Assembly (NCBI RefSeq): GCF_013761245.1
Contig: NZ_JACDUT010000003.1
Coordinates: 248,001-312,000 of the forward strand
Source of the DNA: Thermaerobacillus caldiproteolyticus
GTDB lineage: Bacteria > Bacillota > Bacilli > Bacillales > Anoxybacillaceae
Reading direction: 5' to 3'
Length of the DNA: 64,000 bases
Below the pieces are notes generated by a model. That model worked only from the letters and a program-made list of their open reading frames with translations, was not told where the DNA came from and searched no databases. Positions 25,825-33,794 of the stretch are shown here, piece after piece (the stretch's first letter is position 1; every line of letters begins with the position of its first letter). Position numbers and translations under genes: made by a program.

Positions 25825-27120
25825 CTGACGATTCGGGTCAAGCCGGAAGAGCTGGAAACGGTAGCAAAGTATGTCCCCTATGCAGAAGATGCCTGCCAGC
25901 GTGCGCGAACCTCTCTTTCTTGGGAACTTCCCTCTCTAGCCATGGAGATTCCCGGTATCGGCTCTGCCGTCATCCATGAGCTTACAGACGAACTCCTTCA
26001 TTGGCTCCAGCGATATGAAGAAAAGCTGAATGAAGCGGAGGAACTGTTGTATCGGACGGCAGCGGCAATCAGACAGGCAGACCAAACGCTTGCTGACAAC
26101 ATGAAGGAATTCGGTTTAGAGCTTCTTGGCTGGTACGATGTGCAGCGATTGTTCGGAGAATACGATCCAGTGACTGGAGAACGGATTTCAGGATGGGACC
26201 GCTTGGTTGCGGGAGGAATGTTATTGGCTTCTTTTGTTCCTCTGGTCAAAGGAGCAGGCGTCGCCGGTAAAGCCGCGATCAAAGGAGCGAAAGCGGCGGA
26301 AACAGCGGTGGATGTTTCCAAATTGGTCTCGCAAACGAAAAACGTCCTCAATTATAATAAAATCAAACCGTTCTTCCAAACGATCTATCACCAAGTCATC
26401 AAAGGGCCAATCACCGAAACAATCCGGTCGTTCAAAAAGCAATGGGAGAACTTCCGCGAAAATGTTGGCTCTGTCCTACAGGGATCGCGGCTAGCCGTCG
26501 ATGGAGTTGGAGCGGTGTCAAATGGACAGATGATAGGAATCGTGGATGAATCCGCCAACTCGGTGCGCTTTTCGATGAGTCAAGCGGTGGATGGTGTGGT
26601 GGATAAGGGAAATGCTGTAGGCGATAGGGTAGTAAAAAATGAGGCTGATATCATAGCAGAAAGAGCAAAAAATTTGGATTTAACCCCAAGGGAAACACCG
26701 TATAAGATTATGGGTAGTAAGAAAATGAAGATATTAAATGAAAAGGTCAAAAATAGAACAATAACACGAGAAGAATGGAAACAATTGGAATGGAGCAAGA
26801 GGTTTAAAAGAAGAAGGGATAGGGGTGTAGATAATTTTTGGGAACAAGAAAAAGTTCGGGTAATGAACGGTAATCCGACTATAAATTGGGCGCCAGAACA
26901 AATCAAAGACATTTTGAATGGAAATATACCAAAACACAATGGAAAGCCTATAATTGGTCATCATGCATATAGTGCTTCTAAGTATCCACAAATAGCTGAC
27001 AAAGGGGAAATTATTTATCCAGTTACTTTTAGAGAACACTTGTATCGTTGGCATGGTGGTAATTATCGAGATAGTCTTCCTAGAAGACCAATAAACGATT
27101 CAATTCCAAATGATTTTTAA
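25825..27120 (+). CDS. T7SS polymorphic toxin with GHH-signature HNH/EndoVII-type nuclease domain; start codon uncertain
   Basis: The frame is homologous to the toxin at 19165 from its first codons (TIRVKPEELETVAKYV), but the ATG is gone; the matching position reads CTG (25825) with GTGGAG eight bases upstream. The first in-frame ATG (25942) has no ribosome site. Residues to about 230 (counted from 25825) are the WXG-like region and pretoxin linker (EYDPVTGERISGWDRLVAGG). The C-terminus has GKPIIGHHAYSASKYPQIAD and FREHLYRWHGGNYRDSLP, the GHH signature of HNH/EndoVII-type DNase toxins. Either a rare CTG start is used or the gene is silent. The immunity gene downstream is intact. Confidence 0.7.
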   Translation: MTIRVKPEELETVAKYVPYAEDACQRARTSLSWELPSLAMEIPGIGSAVIHELTDELLHWLQRYEEKLNEAEELLYRTAAAIRQADQTLADNMKEFGLELLGWYDVQRLFGEYDPVTGERISGWDRLVAGGMLLASFVPLVKGAGVAGKAAIKGAKAAETAVDVSKLVSQTKNVLNYNKIKPFFQTIYHQVIKGPITETIRSFKKQWENFRENVGSVLQGSRLAVDGVGAVSNGQMIGIVDESANSVRFSMSQAVDGVVDKGNAVGDRVVKNEADIIAERAKNLDLTPRETPYKIMGSKKMKILNEKVKNRTITREEWKQLEWSKRFKRRRDRGVDNFWEQEKVRVMNGNPTINWAPEQIKDILNGNIPKHNGKPIIGHHAYSASKYPQIADKGEIIYPVTFREHLYRWHGGNYRDSLPRRPINDSIPNDF

Positions 27121-27148
27121 TCGTTGATATTGAAAGGAGGTTATTTAA

Positions 27149-27493
27149 TTGTCAAAAATACTAGTATTACTAGACAAAAATACTGTTCAAACAAAGCATT
27201 TGGCGATGGTAAAAAAATATACTAACTTAGGTCTTGGTGATATAAAAAATAGAATAGAGAATAGTAGTCCCATTTTTGAATGTGACTTATTCAAAAATGA
27301 GGATGATGACGCCAAACTTGAGAAACTCATTACTGATTTAACAAATAATGGAGTGAAGATAAAAATTTACGAAGAGGAAATATCGAGTGATAAGGAAGTT
27401 TCTATTAAGTATTTAATGAACAGGTTAAACAGATTTAAAGAAATTCAAGCTCAAAATGAGTTGTTAGATGACCTTATGTACGGCGATGATTGA
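27149..27493 (+). CDS. Probable immunity protein for the GHH nuclease toxin
   Basis: 114 residues from a TTG at 27149, supported by AAAGGAGG at 27133-27140 with eight bases of spacing. It lies 28 bases after the toxin stop. The middle (LGLGDIKNRIENSSPIFECD then KLEKLITDLTNNGVKIKIYE) has the helix-loop-helix-strand spacing of the C-terminal domain of ribosomal protein bL12 (GLGLKEAKxxV...LxxAGAxVxI), so it may share that fold. I know of no named immunity family matching it. Confidence 0.65.
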   Translation: MSKILVLLDKNTVQTKHLAMVKKYTNLGLGDIKNRIENSSPIFECDLFKNEDDDAKLEKLITDLTNNGVKIKIYEEEISSDKEVSIKYLMNRLNRFKEIQAQNELLDDLMYGDD

Positions 27494-27507
27494 TACTCCT
27501 ATAGCCC

Positions 27508-27543
27508 ATCCCAAACGAGTAATTACTCGTCTGGGATTTTTAT
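27508..27543 (+). terminator. Terminator of the GHH toxin module
   Basis: ATCCCA-AACGAGTAATTACTCGT-TGGGAT forms a long, nearly perfect stem followed by TTTTTATT. Confidence 0.88.
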
Positions 27544-27631
27544 TTGTTTAACCGCTTTAATAAGATAATGTAATAATATTACACATTGAAGTAACGTATA
27601 CGTCCATCATTACGGATGATCCTTTTTAATA

Positions 27632-27913
27632 GCGAAGCAGGAAAATCCCCCAAATTGGCACAAGATAAGAGAAGCTGCAATGACGACGATTTGAGTCAAT
27701 CCGGAAGAGCTGGAAACGGTAGCTGAGCATGTCCCCGATGCGGAAGACGCCTGCCAGCGTGCGAGAACCTCGCTTTCCTGGGAACTCCCCTCTCTCGTGA
27801 TGGAGATTCCCGGAATCGGATCTGATGCCATCCATGAACTCAGAGACGAGCTTCTTCATTGGCTCCGCCGCTATGAAGAAAAGCTAAATGAAGCGGAGGA
27901 ACTGCTGTATTGA
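27632..27913 (+). pseudogene. Third, decayed copy of the toxin N-terminus
   Basis: 27632-27679 matches the end of the helper gene. From the ATG at 27680 the frame matches the toxin N-terminus but reads TGA at codon 5 (27692-27694) where the intact copy has CGA. It then continues NPEELETVAEHVPDAEDACQ down to LNEAEELLY, and stops with an in-frame TGA at 27911. Homology ends there because an ISL3 transposase fragment abuts. It is a dead copy that still carries about 230 bp of sequence for recombination. Confidence 0.8.
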
Positions 27914-28206
27914 GTCGCGGCCATGCGGCACCAGCCAGTCATAACGCTCTGTAAACACTTTAACGGAACAGGAAGAATCATCACAAAACCATTTTCGAGA
28001 AATAAGCGGGAGTCGAACAGGCTGATCAGCGATAGGAAGATCTTGAATCACACGTGTATACCGACTATGCGGGCGAGAGGAAACATGATGACAGGCAGGG
28101 AGAAGGACGTTCTGTTGCTTTTTGTTAAACGTAAACTATCATCGAAATCAGACACATCTAGTAACTCAATAGTTGAATCAAGAGGAAACCGAGAAAGGTT
28201 AATCAT
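27914..28206 (-). pseudogene. ISL3-family transposase, N-terminal fragment with frameshift
   Basis: On the minus strand an ATG at 28206 with AAAGAGG upstream opens MINLSRFPLDSTIELLDVSD. After a one-base frame change it continues PACHHVSSRPHSRYTRVIQD, LPIADQPVRLPLISRKWFC and VKVFTERYDWLVPHG. The CxxC-type zinc motif, 'YTRxIQDLP' and 'RKWFCD' are ISL3 hallmarks. Only about 98 codons remain of a roughly 400-residue protein. It cuts off the third toxin copy. Confidence 0.75.
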
Positions 28207-28323
28207 CGTTACGAACCTCTTTATTTTTATGATATTCTATTATATCCACGTAGTTATATAGAAAATCATCTCCCCAAATTAGCGTAAGAACTATGTTATT
28301 ACCGTTGATTACAAACCTCTCTT

Positions 28324-28560
28324 ATTCAAGTGGTGTAAAAGTTCAGTTCAGCTAAATTTTTATATCGAAAACTAGCGATAACTTATAAATGAAAGAAGCG
28401 ACTTTTCAAATGTTATATTTGAAAGGTTTAATGTGACATTATTTGTCGGAAATCAAGTTAGATAAAAAAGGATCAGTTGGAATCAAAGGCAACCGGCTTA
28501 TCGAGCAAAATCTTCCCGTGCTTTTATTCTACAGCATTTATCGAATAGTAAATGTTTCAT
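28324..28560 (+). repeat. Decayed copy of the 3' end of the SLH/HtrA gene and its downstream region
   Basis: 28324-28560 aligns with 42806-43070. Shared stretches include ATTCAAGTGGT, TAAAAGTTCAGT, CTTATAAATGAAAGAA, ATTTGTCG, TTTTATTCTACA and GTAAATGTTTC in the same order. Both copies are followed on the minus strand by a glucosaminidase paralogue, so a block was duplicated and this end decayed. Homology stops abruptly at 28324. Confidence 0.75.
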
Positions 28561-28594
28561 ATTTGCAGATGCTGAACGATTACGTGAGAAAAAC

Positions 28595-28634
28595 AACAGT
28601 GACTCAACCGTTGGGCGTTTGAGTCACTGTTTTA
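28595..28634. terminator. Hairpin terminator between remnants
   Basis: A 13-bp perfect stem (AACAGTGACTCAA with TTGAGTCACTGTT), a 10-nt loop, then a short T run. It is no longer next to an intact gene. Confidence 0.65.
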
Positions 28635-28667
28635 GAGACGGTTCATCACTAGTAGACAGTAACTAAA

Positions 28668-28965
28668 GTGAAACAACAAGGACGAGAAGTCAAATCATGC
28701 CCTCATTGCCATTATTCTGACTAAACGGAGTTTTCTTTCTTGTGACGAATCATATGCAGTGGGGGATGATGACAGCCTTGACGGTATACTTGCATTACTA
28801 CTAGTTCATTTGAACGAACAACAAGAAATCATAGAGGATGTATTGGGGTGCGCCATCAGTGAAGGAACTGTTGTCAAGATGACTCGGCGCACCCGATAGA
28901 TTTTCGAAGAAATCGACAATCACATTCGGGCTCGTTTCTTGTTTTCCATCATTAGTTTGTTCATA
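28668..28965 (+). pseudogene. IS66-type transposase remnant
   Basis: Frame-broken pieces read KQQGREVKSCPHCHYSD (zinc-finger part), QWGMMTALTVYLHYY, and IIEDVLGCAISEGTVVKMTR...IFEEIDNHIRARF, in the order of an IS66 TnpC protein. Several stops and frame changes make it non-functional. The match is by eye from family knowledge. Confidence 0.6.
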
Positions 28966-28994
28966 ATCAAAAATATCATATTTGTGTTCGATTC

Positions 28995-31499
28995 TCAGTA
29001 ATCGTCGAGATGTATTCTATAGAAAGGAACATCAAATGTTAAGGTATAATGGTCCAACAGATCATATAGCTGACTCAAGTTGCGGGCTTGTTTGAATGCC
29101 CAGCCGATGTCTGTCGCACGTTGATGAATTCCAGGGTTAGCCGGATTCCATCTCATTTTGTAAAGCGTGTCTTGTTTATAGGCAGGGTTGTTAATATATT
29201 GGTTAGCGATATATTCCGCCCCGCCGATAATAGCAGCCTCCGGCGTAAACCAGCCTTGTTTATAGGCATATTCAGCACCGCATTGAATTGGACAGTTGTT
29301 ATTAGTACCAATTCCATACATATTGTATACTTTTTTTGGTTCGACAGGCTTCCCGTCCACCGTGTCTACTAATACACCATTAGCCAATTCCGAAGTTCCA
29401 TTTCTTGTTTCTGATAAGGCTTGAGAAATTAAGTAAATCTCATTAATATGATATTTCACCCCAGCATCGATAAAAGCTTGTCCTTTTCCCGCAAGAATCC
29501 CTTTATTGGCTAAAATTTTATTATTTAAATCATTTACTGGGACACCTGCATTTTCTGATAAAACAAGGAATTGGAAGAATTCCTTGCTGCTTCGGCTGAC
29601 TCGTTCAGGATCAAGGTATGCTTGCACATCTTCCCGTTTCGCGTTTTTCCAAGGACCAAACTTAATTTCATACCATTTCCCTACTTTACCTACAACATCG
29701 ACAACGTCTCCCTGTTTCAGCGTTCCTACTACCCAATACGTGGTTCCTGTTCCTTCATGGACATTTAATGTTTTAGCGGTGACAGTTCCTTTTGTTGGAA
29801 ATCTATTTGGTTGCTGAACTTGGATATAATTAGAATGTACATAAGATTTGTTATTTTGATATAAATCCGTTTGCGGATTGGTTGACATTTGGGTAGTTAG
29901 TGCTGTTTCAAGGTGTAAGTAATATGACGTATAACGGATAGTTGGACGGATTTGAGTGTTGTCCTTTAACACATACCCGATACGTCCAGCGATGTTGATG
30001 ACAAAAGTGTCGCTTTCTTCCCGGAAGATCGAATAGATGACCTTGGGCTTAATGGTCGCAATTTGGACTGGAGCACCGTTTGAGTCATCATAAACGGGCG
30101 TATCAGATAATGTGAAAAAGGTTTGGTTTGTTGGATAAGGATCGTTATTATGTTCATTTTTGATATTAATTCGAAGTGGCGGTCTTGTTGCTTCTTTCCA
30201 AACATAACCCAATTCCTGGCCATATCTCACCATGTGCCAATTCCCGATATCATGCAATCTAGAGAACACTTGTCCTTTTTCTAAGTATGCGATCGGCACT
30301 AATTTTCCTGAACGATTATCATAGATTGGCACACGATCTTCAATCACTTCAAAATAGCGATCTGTAGTTTTGAATGGTAATTTTACTCCATTTTTATGAA
30401 CATAACCTGTCCGTCCTGATACATCCACTGCATACCAGTTTCCGTAATCTTTTAAGATTGGATAGCTAACTCCTTTTTGAATCGTTGCAAACTTTACTAG
30501 CCGGCCAGATGAATTATCATATACCGGAACATCGGCGATGGTGGTGAATGTTTTCCCAGACGGGGCGAGAGAATTGATATTTCGAATCGTTGCACCGTTA
30601 GAAGGCTCTGTTGCCGCTTTCCAGACAAATCCGTAGCCTTTACCATACTTGATTTGGTGCCAATTCCCGTAATCTTTTACTCTTGGAAATTCTTGCCCTT
30701 TTTCGAGAGAACCGACTTGAACAAGTTTTCCTGTGCTGTTATCGTAGATTGCTAATTTATCGGTTGTCACTTTAAAATACTTCGTACTTGCAGTAAACGT
30801 AGCAGTTTTTTTTTGTTTAATGGATGCAATCGATGCACGGATTGTTGTCGATGGTTGTGTTGCTTCAGTGGCATTCGATTGCTGATTTGATGTGGAATCA
30901 ACTTGATTCGTTGCATTGGTTTGAGGATTCAGCTTGTTCTCTGTGCTTGCCGGATTTGTCTCCTCGTTTTGCACAACCGTAATGGCAGGGGATTTTTCTA
31001 TATAAGCCAATTGATTTCCGATGATAATTTCGAAAGAGTTTTCTAACTCACGGAAAATCGGATATTGACTTCCTTCTATGAAATATCCGATGATATCATT
31101 GGCCTGTGATCGAATCACTGTTTTCTCTTTTGTTTGTATATATGGAATGGTTGAATCGTTTGCATCGTATGAATAAGCTTCAAACGGCTGAGAAGGATCG
31201 ACCGTTTGTGTATTGGTAGCATCTATGTAAGCGAGTTCTTTTCCCCACTGAAAATACACGCGGTCTCCTTCCAGTTTGGCTGCCTTCAATATCAAACCTT
31301 TTGTTAATTCTCCGATGACTTCAGCTGTTTCAGCGTTTTTCACCGGTGCGGTGTCTTGTGAAATTTGGACATAGGTACTAGTTTCATTGGTATTCTCAGA
31401 GGCCTTCACGGCATAAGCAGGAGAGAATACATAGGAAACTAGCAAAAACAAGATGGAAAGTATTGCATATATTTTTTTGGTTTTGGCAAGCATCTCCAT
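28995..31499 (-). CDS. Cell-wall glucosaminidase (GH73-like) with SH3 repeats, short paralogue
   Basis: 834 residues. A signal peptide (cleavage near AYA-VKA) is followed by a 200-residue N-terminal part, a Thr/Gln/Asn-rich linker and two pairs of alternating SH3-like units (type A 'YFKVTTDKLAIYDNSTG...GNWHQIKYG', type B 'FTTIADVPVYDNSSG...GNWYAVDVSG'). A separate bacterial SH3 domain (TLNVHEGTGTTYWVVGTLK) precedes the C-terminal endo-beta-N-acetylglucosaminidase domain (KYHINEIYLISQALSETRNG, then YNMYGIG). The paralogue at 43149-46082 has HALLETGNGTS at the catalytic stretch, whereas this copy reads QALSETRNGTS, keeping the Glu but altering neighbours. It has an unusual leader upstream. Confidence 0.88.
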   Translation of the reverse strand: MEMLAKTKKIYAILSILFLLVSYVFSPAYAVKASENTNETSTYVQISQDTAPVKNAETAEVIGELTKGLILKAAKLEGDRVYFQWGKELAYIDATNTQTVDPSQPFEAYSYDANDSTIPYIQTKEKTVIRSQANDIIGYFIEGSQYPIFRELENSFEIIIGNQLAYIEKSPAITVVQNEETNPASTENKLNPQTNATNQVDSTSNQQSNATEATQPSTTIRASIASIKQKKTATFTASTKYFKVTTDKLAIYDNSTGKLVQVGSLEKGQEFPRVKDYGNWHQIKYGKGYGFVWKAATEPSNGATIRNINSLAPSGKTFTTIADVPVYDNSSGRLVKFATIQKGVSYPILKDYGNWYAVDVSGRTGYVHKNGVKLPFKTTDRYFEVIEDRVPIYDNRSGKLVPIAYLEKGQVFSRLHDIGNWHMVRYGQELGYVWKEATRPPLRINIKNEHNNDPYPTNQTFFTLSDTPVYDDSNGAPVQIATIKPKVIYSIFREESDTFVINIAGRIGYVLKDNTQIRPTIRYTSYYLHLETALTTQMSTNPQTDLYQNNKSYVHSNYIQVQQPNRFPTKGTVTAKTLNVHEGTGTTYWVVGTLKQGDVVDVVGKVGKWYEIKFGPWKNAKREDVQAYLDPERVSRSSKEFFQFLVLSENAGVPVNDLNNKILANKGILAGKGQAFIDAGVKYHINEIYLISQALSETRNGTSELANGVLVDTVDGKPVEPKKVYNMYGIGTNNNCPIQCGAEYAYKQGWFTPEAAIIGGAEYIANQYINNPAYKQDTLYKMRWNPANPGIHQRATDIGWAFKQARNLSQLYDLLDHYTLTFDVPFYRIHLDDY

Positions 31500-31501
31500 C
31501 C

Positions 31502-31583
31502 TGATTACTAAAATCTAGCCATCGCAATGATTACAGCATGTTGCGGGCGATGGATTTCGTCACGACATAGATTTTAGTAATCA
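31502..31583 (-). promoter_or_regulatory. Leader hairpin of the glucosaminidase mRNA (15-bp perfect inverted repeat)
   Basis: TGATTACTAAAATCT (31502-31516) and AGATTTTAGTAATCA (31569-31583) are perfectly complementary, with an inner CCATCGC (31519-31525)/GCGATGG (31547-31553). On the minus strand the far arm ends two bases before the ATG of the gene, so the folded RNA would hide the start region. The same element stands before the paralogue (46085-46166). Confidence 0.75.
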
Positions 31584-31584
31584 A
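31531..31584 (-). CDS. 17-residue leader peptide upstream of the glucosaminidase
   Basis: AAGGAGGTG (31591-31599 on the plus strand as CACCTCCTT) is followed after six to seven bases by TTG-ATT-ACT-AAA..., encoding MITKIYVVTKSIARNML and a stop 31 bases before the main ATG. This is the best ribosome site in the region, while the main ATG has only AGG or AGGATGGAG next to it. Ribosomes reading the leader would disrupt the first arm of the hairpin. The leader is not in frame with the main gene. The paralogue has the same peptide. Confidence 0.6.
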   Translation of the reverse strand: MITKIYVVTKSIARNML

Positions 31585-31622
31585 GTTTTACACCTCCTTA
31601 TATTGGTAATCTATCAATACAA

Positions 31623-31628
31623 ATTATA
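31623..31628 (-). promoter_or_regulatory. -10 box of the glucosaminidase promoter
   Basis: TATAAT on the minus strand (ATTATA at 31623-31628), conserved with its flanks at 46221-46226 before the paralogue. No convincing -35 is seen. The remainder of 31630-32111 holds no supported gene; GGAGG at 32099-32103 serves the next gene. Confidence 0.5.
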
Positions 31629-32111
31629 TCATTTTTTCCAGCATATTCACATATATAAATTCAGTTTGAAATTCCGACATGTTTAACCAATGGGATAGAT
31701 ACCTGTGCATGCGATCCTAAAAGTAGACAGTATAAAATCAGTTAGAGTAGAAGGAATCAGGGGGAAACCGCTCTTATTCCTTTTGTCTTCTTATCTTTTC
31801 GTGAAACAGTTATCAAGATGAGAAGGGCGTGCCTGATAAGACTTAAATTAAGCAAAACGAGCACAGACGAAAATGCTTGATGAAAAAGCGTTGGAATACG
31901 CGCAGTAACAGGCGGGGAGACAGCCATTGATGTATATTGAGGTATTGAATCGATTTCGCTCTTTTTAGCGAAGAAGGAAAAGAAGGTATATAGAAAGGAA
32001 AAAAAGCAAAAACTTGATATATGGTATGTTTGGTATGTTGAAACATGCAGTCCATTTTCTGTAAAACGAAAATTGAAAAGATAATAACTTTTCTCTAAGG
32101 AGGAACCAAAA

Positions 32112-33152
32112 ATGAAAGCTCTTACATATTTGGGAGCAGGAAAAAAAGAAGTAATGGAAAAACCAAAACCGAAAATTGAAAAGGAGACAGATGTAATTGT
32201 TAAAATTACAAAAACAACGATTTGCGGAACGGATTTACATATTCTTTCCGGAGATGTTCCTACTGTAGAAGAAGGGCGAATTTTAGGCCATGAAGGTGTA
32301 GGGATTATCGAAGAGGTTGGTTCCGGTGTGAAAAATTTCAAAAAAGGCGACAGAGTGCTGATTTCTTGTATTACCTCCTGCGGAAGATGCGAAAATTGCA
32401 AAAAAGGTTTGTATGCTCATTGTGAAGATGGAGGATGGATATTAGGGCACTTAATTGACGGAACCCAAGCAGAGTATGTAAGAATTCCGTATGCAGACAA
32501 CAGTCTTTACCCAATCCCGGACGGCGTAGATGAAGAGGCTCTCGTTATGCTTAGTGATATTCTTCCAACAGGTTTTGAAATTGGCGTGCTAAACGGAAAG
32601 GTTCAGCCGGGACAAACCGTTGCCATTATCGGAGCTGGCCCCGTAGGCATGGCAGCTCTATTAACCGCCCAATTTTATTCACCTGCAGAGATCATCATGG
32701 TTGATTTAGACGATAACCGTTTAGAAGTTGCGAAAAAATTTGGTGCAACTCAAGTGGTTAATAGCGGTGACGGTAAGGCAGTTGAAAAAATTATGGAATT
32801 GACCGACGGGAAAGGTGTAGACGTCGCGATGGAAGCCGTCGGAATTCCTGTAACGTTTGACATTTGCCAAGAAATTATAAAACCAGGCGGCCATATAGCC
32901 AATGTAGGTGTTCATGGAAAAAGTGTTGAGTTTCATATTGAAAAATTATGGATACGTAACATTACGTTAACAACCGGTCTTGTCAACACAACTTCTACAC
33001 CAATGTTATTAAAAACTGTTGAGGCCAAAAAATTGCAGCCGGAACAATTAATTACTCATCGCTTTGCCTTTTCAGATATTAGGAAAGCGTATGAGGTATT
33101 TGGCAATGCAGCAAAAGAAAAAGCATTAAAAGTCATTATTTCCAACGACTAA
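32112..33152 (+). CDS. Zinc-dependent alcohol dehydrogenase (MDR family)
   Basis: 346 residues of the zinc MDR type. Catalytic zinc ligands Cys38 (TICGTDLH) and His60-Glu61 (GHEGVG), and four structural zinc cysteines (Cys90, Cys93, Cys96, Cys104), are all present. The Rossmann motif is GAGPVGMAAL, followed by the acidic MVDLDDNRL that favours NAD(H). It oxidises an alcohol or reduces an aldehyde; the substrate cannot be read from the sequence. It stands alone between a surface hydrolase and its own terminator. AAGGAGG precedes the ATG. Confidence 0.9.
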   Translation: MKALTYLGAGKKEVMEKPKPKIEKETDVIVKITKTTICGTDLHILSGDVPTVEEGRILGHEGVGIIEEVGSGVKNFKKGDRVLISCITSCGRCENCKKGLYAHCEDGGWILGHLIDGTQAEYVRIPYADNSLYPIPDGVDEEALVMLSDILPTGFEIGVLNGKVQPGQTVAIIGAGPVGMAALLTAQFYSPAEIIMVDLDDNRLEVAKKFGATQVVNSGDGKAVEKIMELTDGKGVDVAMEAVGIPVTFDICQEIIKPGGHIANVGVHGKSVEFHIEKLWIRNITLTTGLVNTTSTPMLLKTVEAKKLQPEQLITHRFAFSDIRKAYEVFGNAAKEKALKVIISND

Positions 33153-33196
33153 GTTTTCTTTTTATTAATACAAAATCCATCCATTCTTGACTTTTA

Positions 33197-33241
33197 GAAC
33201 TCGTATCATTGCTTATTATACAATGATGCGGGTTCTTTTTC
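33197..33241 (+). terminator. Terminator of the alcohol dehydrogenase gene
   Basis: GAACTCGTATCATTG pairs with CAATGATGCGGGTTC (one A-G-type mismatch or wobble), then TTTTT. Confidence 0.85.
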
Positions 33242-33323
33242 CCTGCAAATGCTTGACTTAGTACCTGCCACCGCCCGAGTTATTATATCTCCTTTGATTC
33301 CCATTTAAAAATAGGTGCTTTTT

Positions 33324-33794
33324 ATGAAACACTTGTCCAATCAAATGACAGGAAATCGGAATGTTATGGATTATAGCGATTATGTAAAGAGGGAGATTCA
33401 TATGCTGGCGGATCAAATTATTTTGACAGGTCGACGATATTTAGGAACACCTTATGTATTTAATGCTCCATCTTATCGAACAGATATGTTTGATTGCAGT
33501 TCGTTTACACAGTACGTTTTTGGTGTGAATGGCATTTCTCTTCCTAGAAACTCCCGGCAACAATTTTTAGTAGGTACCCCGGTTCCTTTACACCAGATTC
33601 AGAAGGGGGACTTATTGTTCTTTACGACGAAAAAAAGGAAGAAAAGAAACGGAATTGCTAAAATTGGACATGTTGGGATCTATATAGGAAATAATCAAAT
33701 GCTTCATACGTACCGCCAAGGAAAAAAAGTAACCATCACAGAGTTAAATTCATATTGGAGGAAAAATTTTATCGGTGCTAAGAGAGTATTGTAA
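33324..33794 (+). CDS. NlpC/P60-family peptidase without signal peptide
   Basis: 156 residues from the ATG at 33324, chosen because AGGTG lies six bases upstream; a GTG at 33315 overlaps that site. The domain has the Cys motif MFDCSSFTQYVFG, His in KIGHVGIYIG and the third polar residue in MLHTYRQG. It ends KNFIGAKRVL, as NlpC/P60 domains do. There is no signal peptide or anchor, so it may be cytoplasmic, leave by another route, or be the catalytic remnant of a larger hydrolase. Confidence 0.82.
   Translation: MKHLSNQMTGNRNVMDYSDYVKREIHMLADQIILTGRRYLGTPYVFNAPSYRTDMFDCSSFTQYVFGVNGISLPRNSRQQFLVGTPVPLHQIQKGDLLFFTTKKRKKRNGIAKIGHVGIYIGNNQMLHTYRQGKKVTITELNSYWRKNFIGAKRVL

Noticed and set aside
27923-28261. 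112-codon rightward ORF
   Set aside because: The minus strand here encodes a clear ISL3 transposase fragment; the plus frame is its shadow.
31757-32401. 214-codon leftward ORF over the start of the dehydrogenase
   Set aside because: About half of it is antisense to the conserved dehydrogenase, and the rest has no ribosome site or familiar motif.
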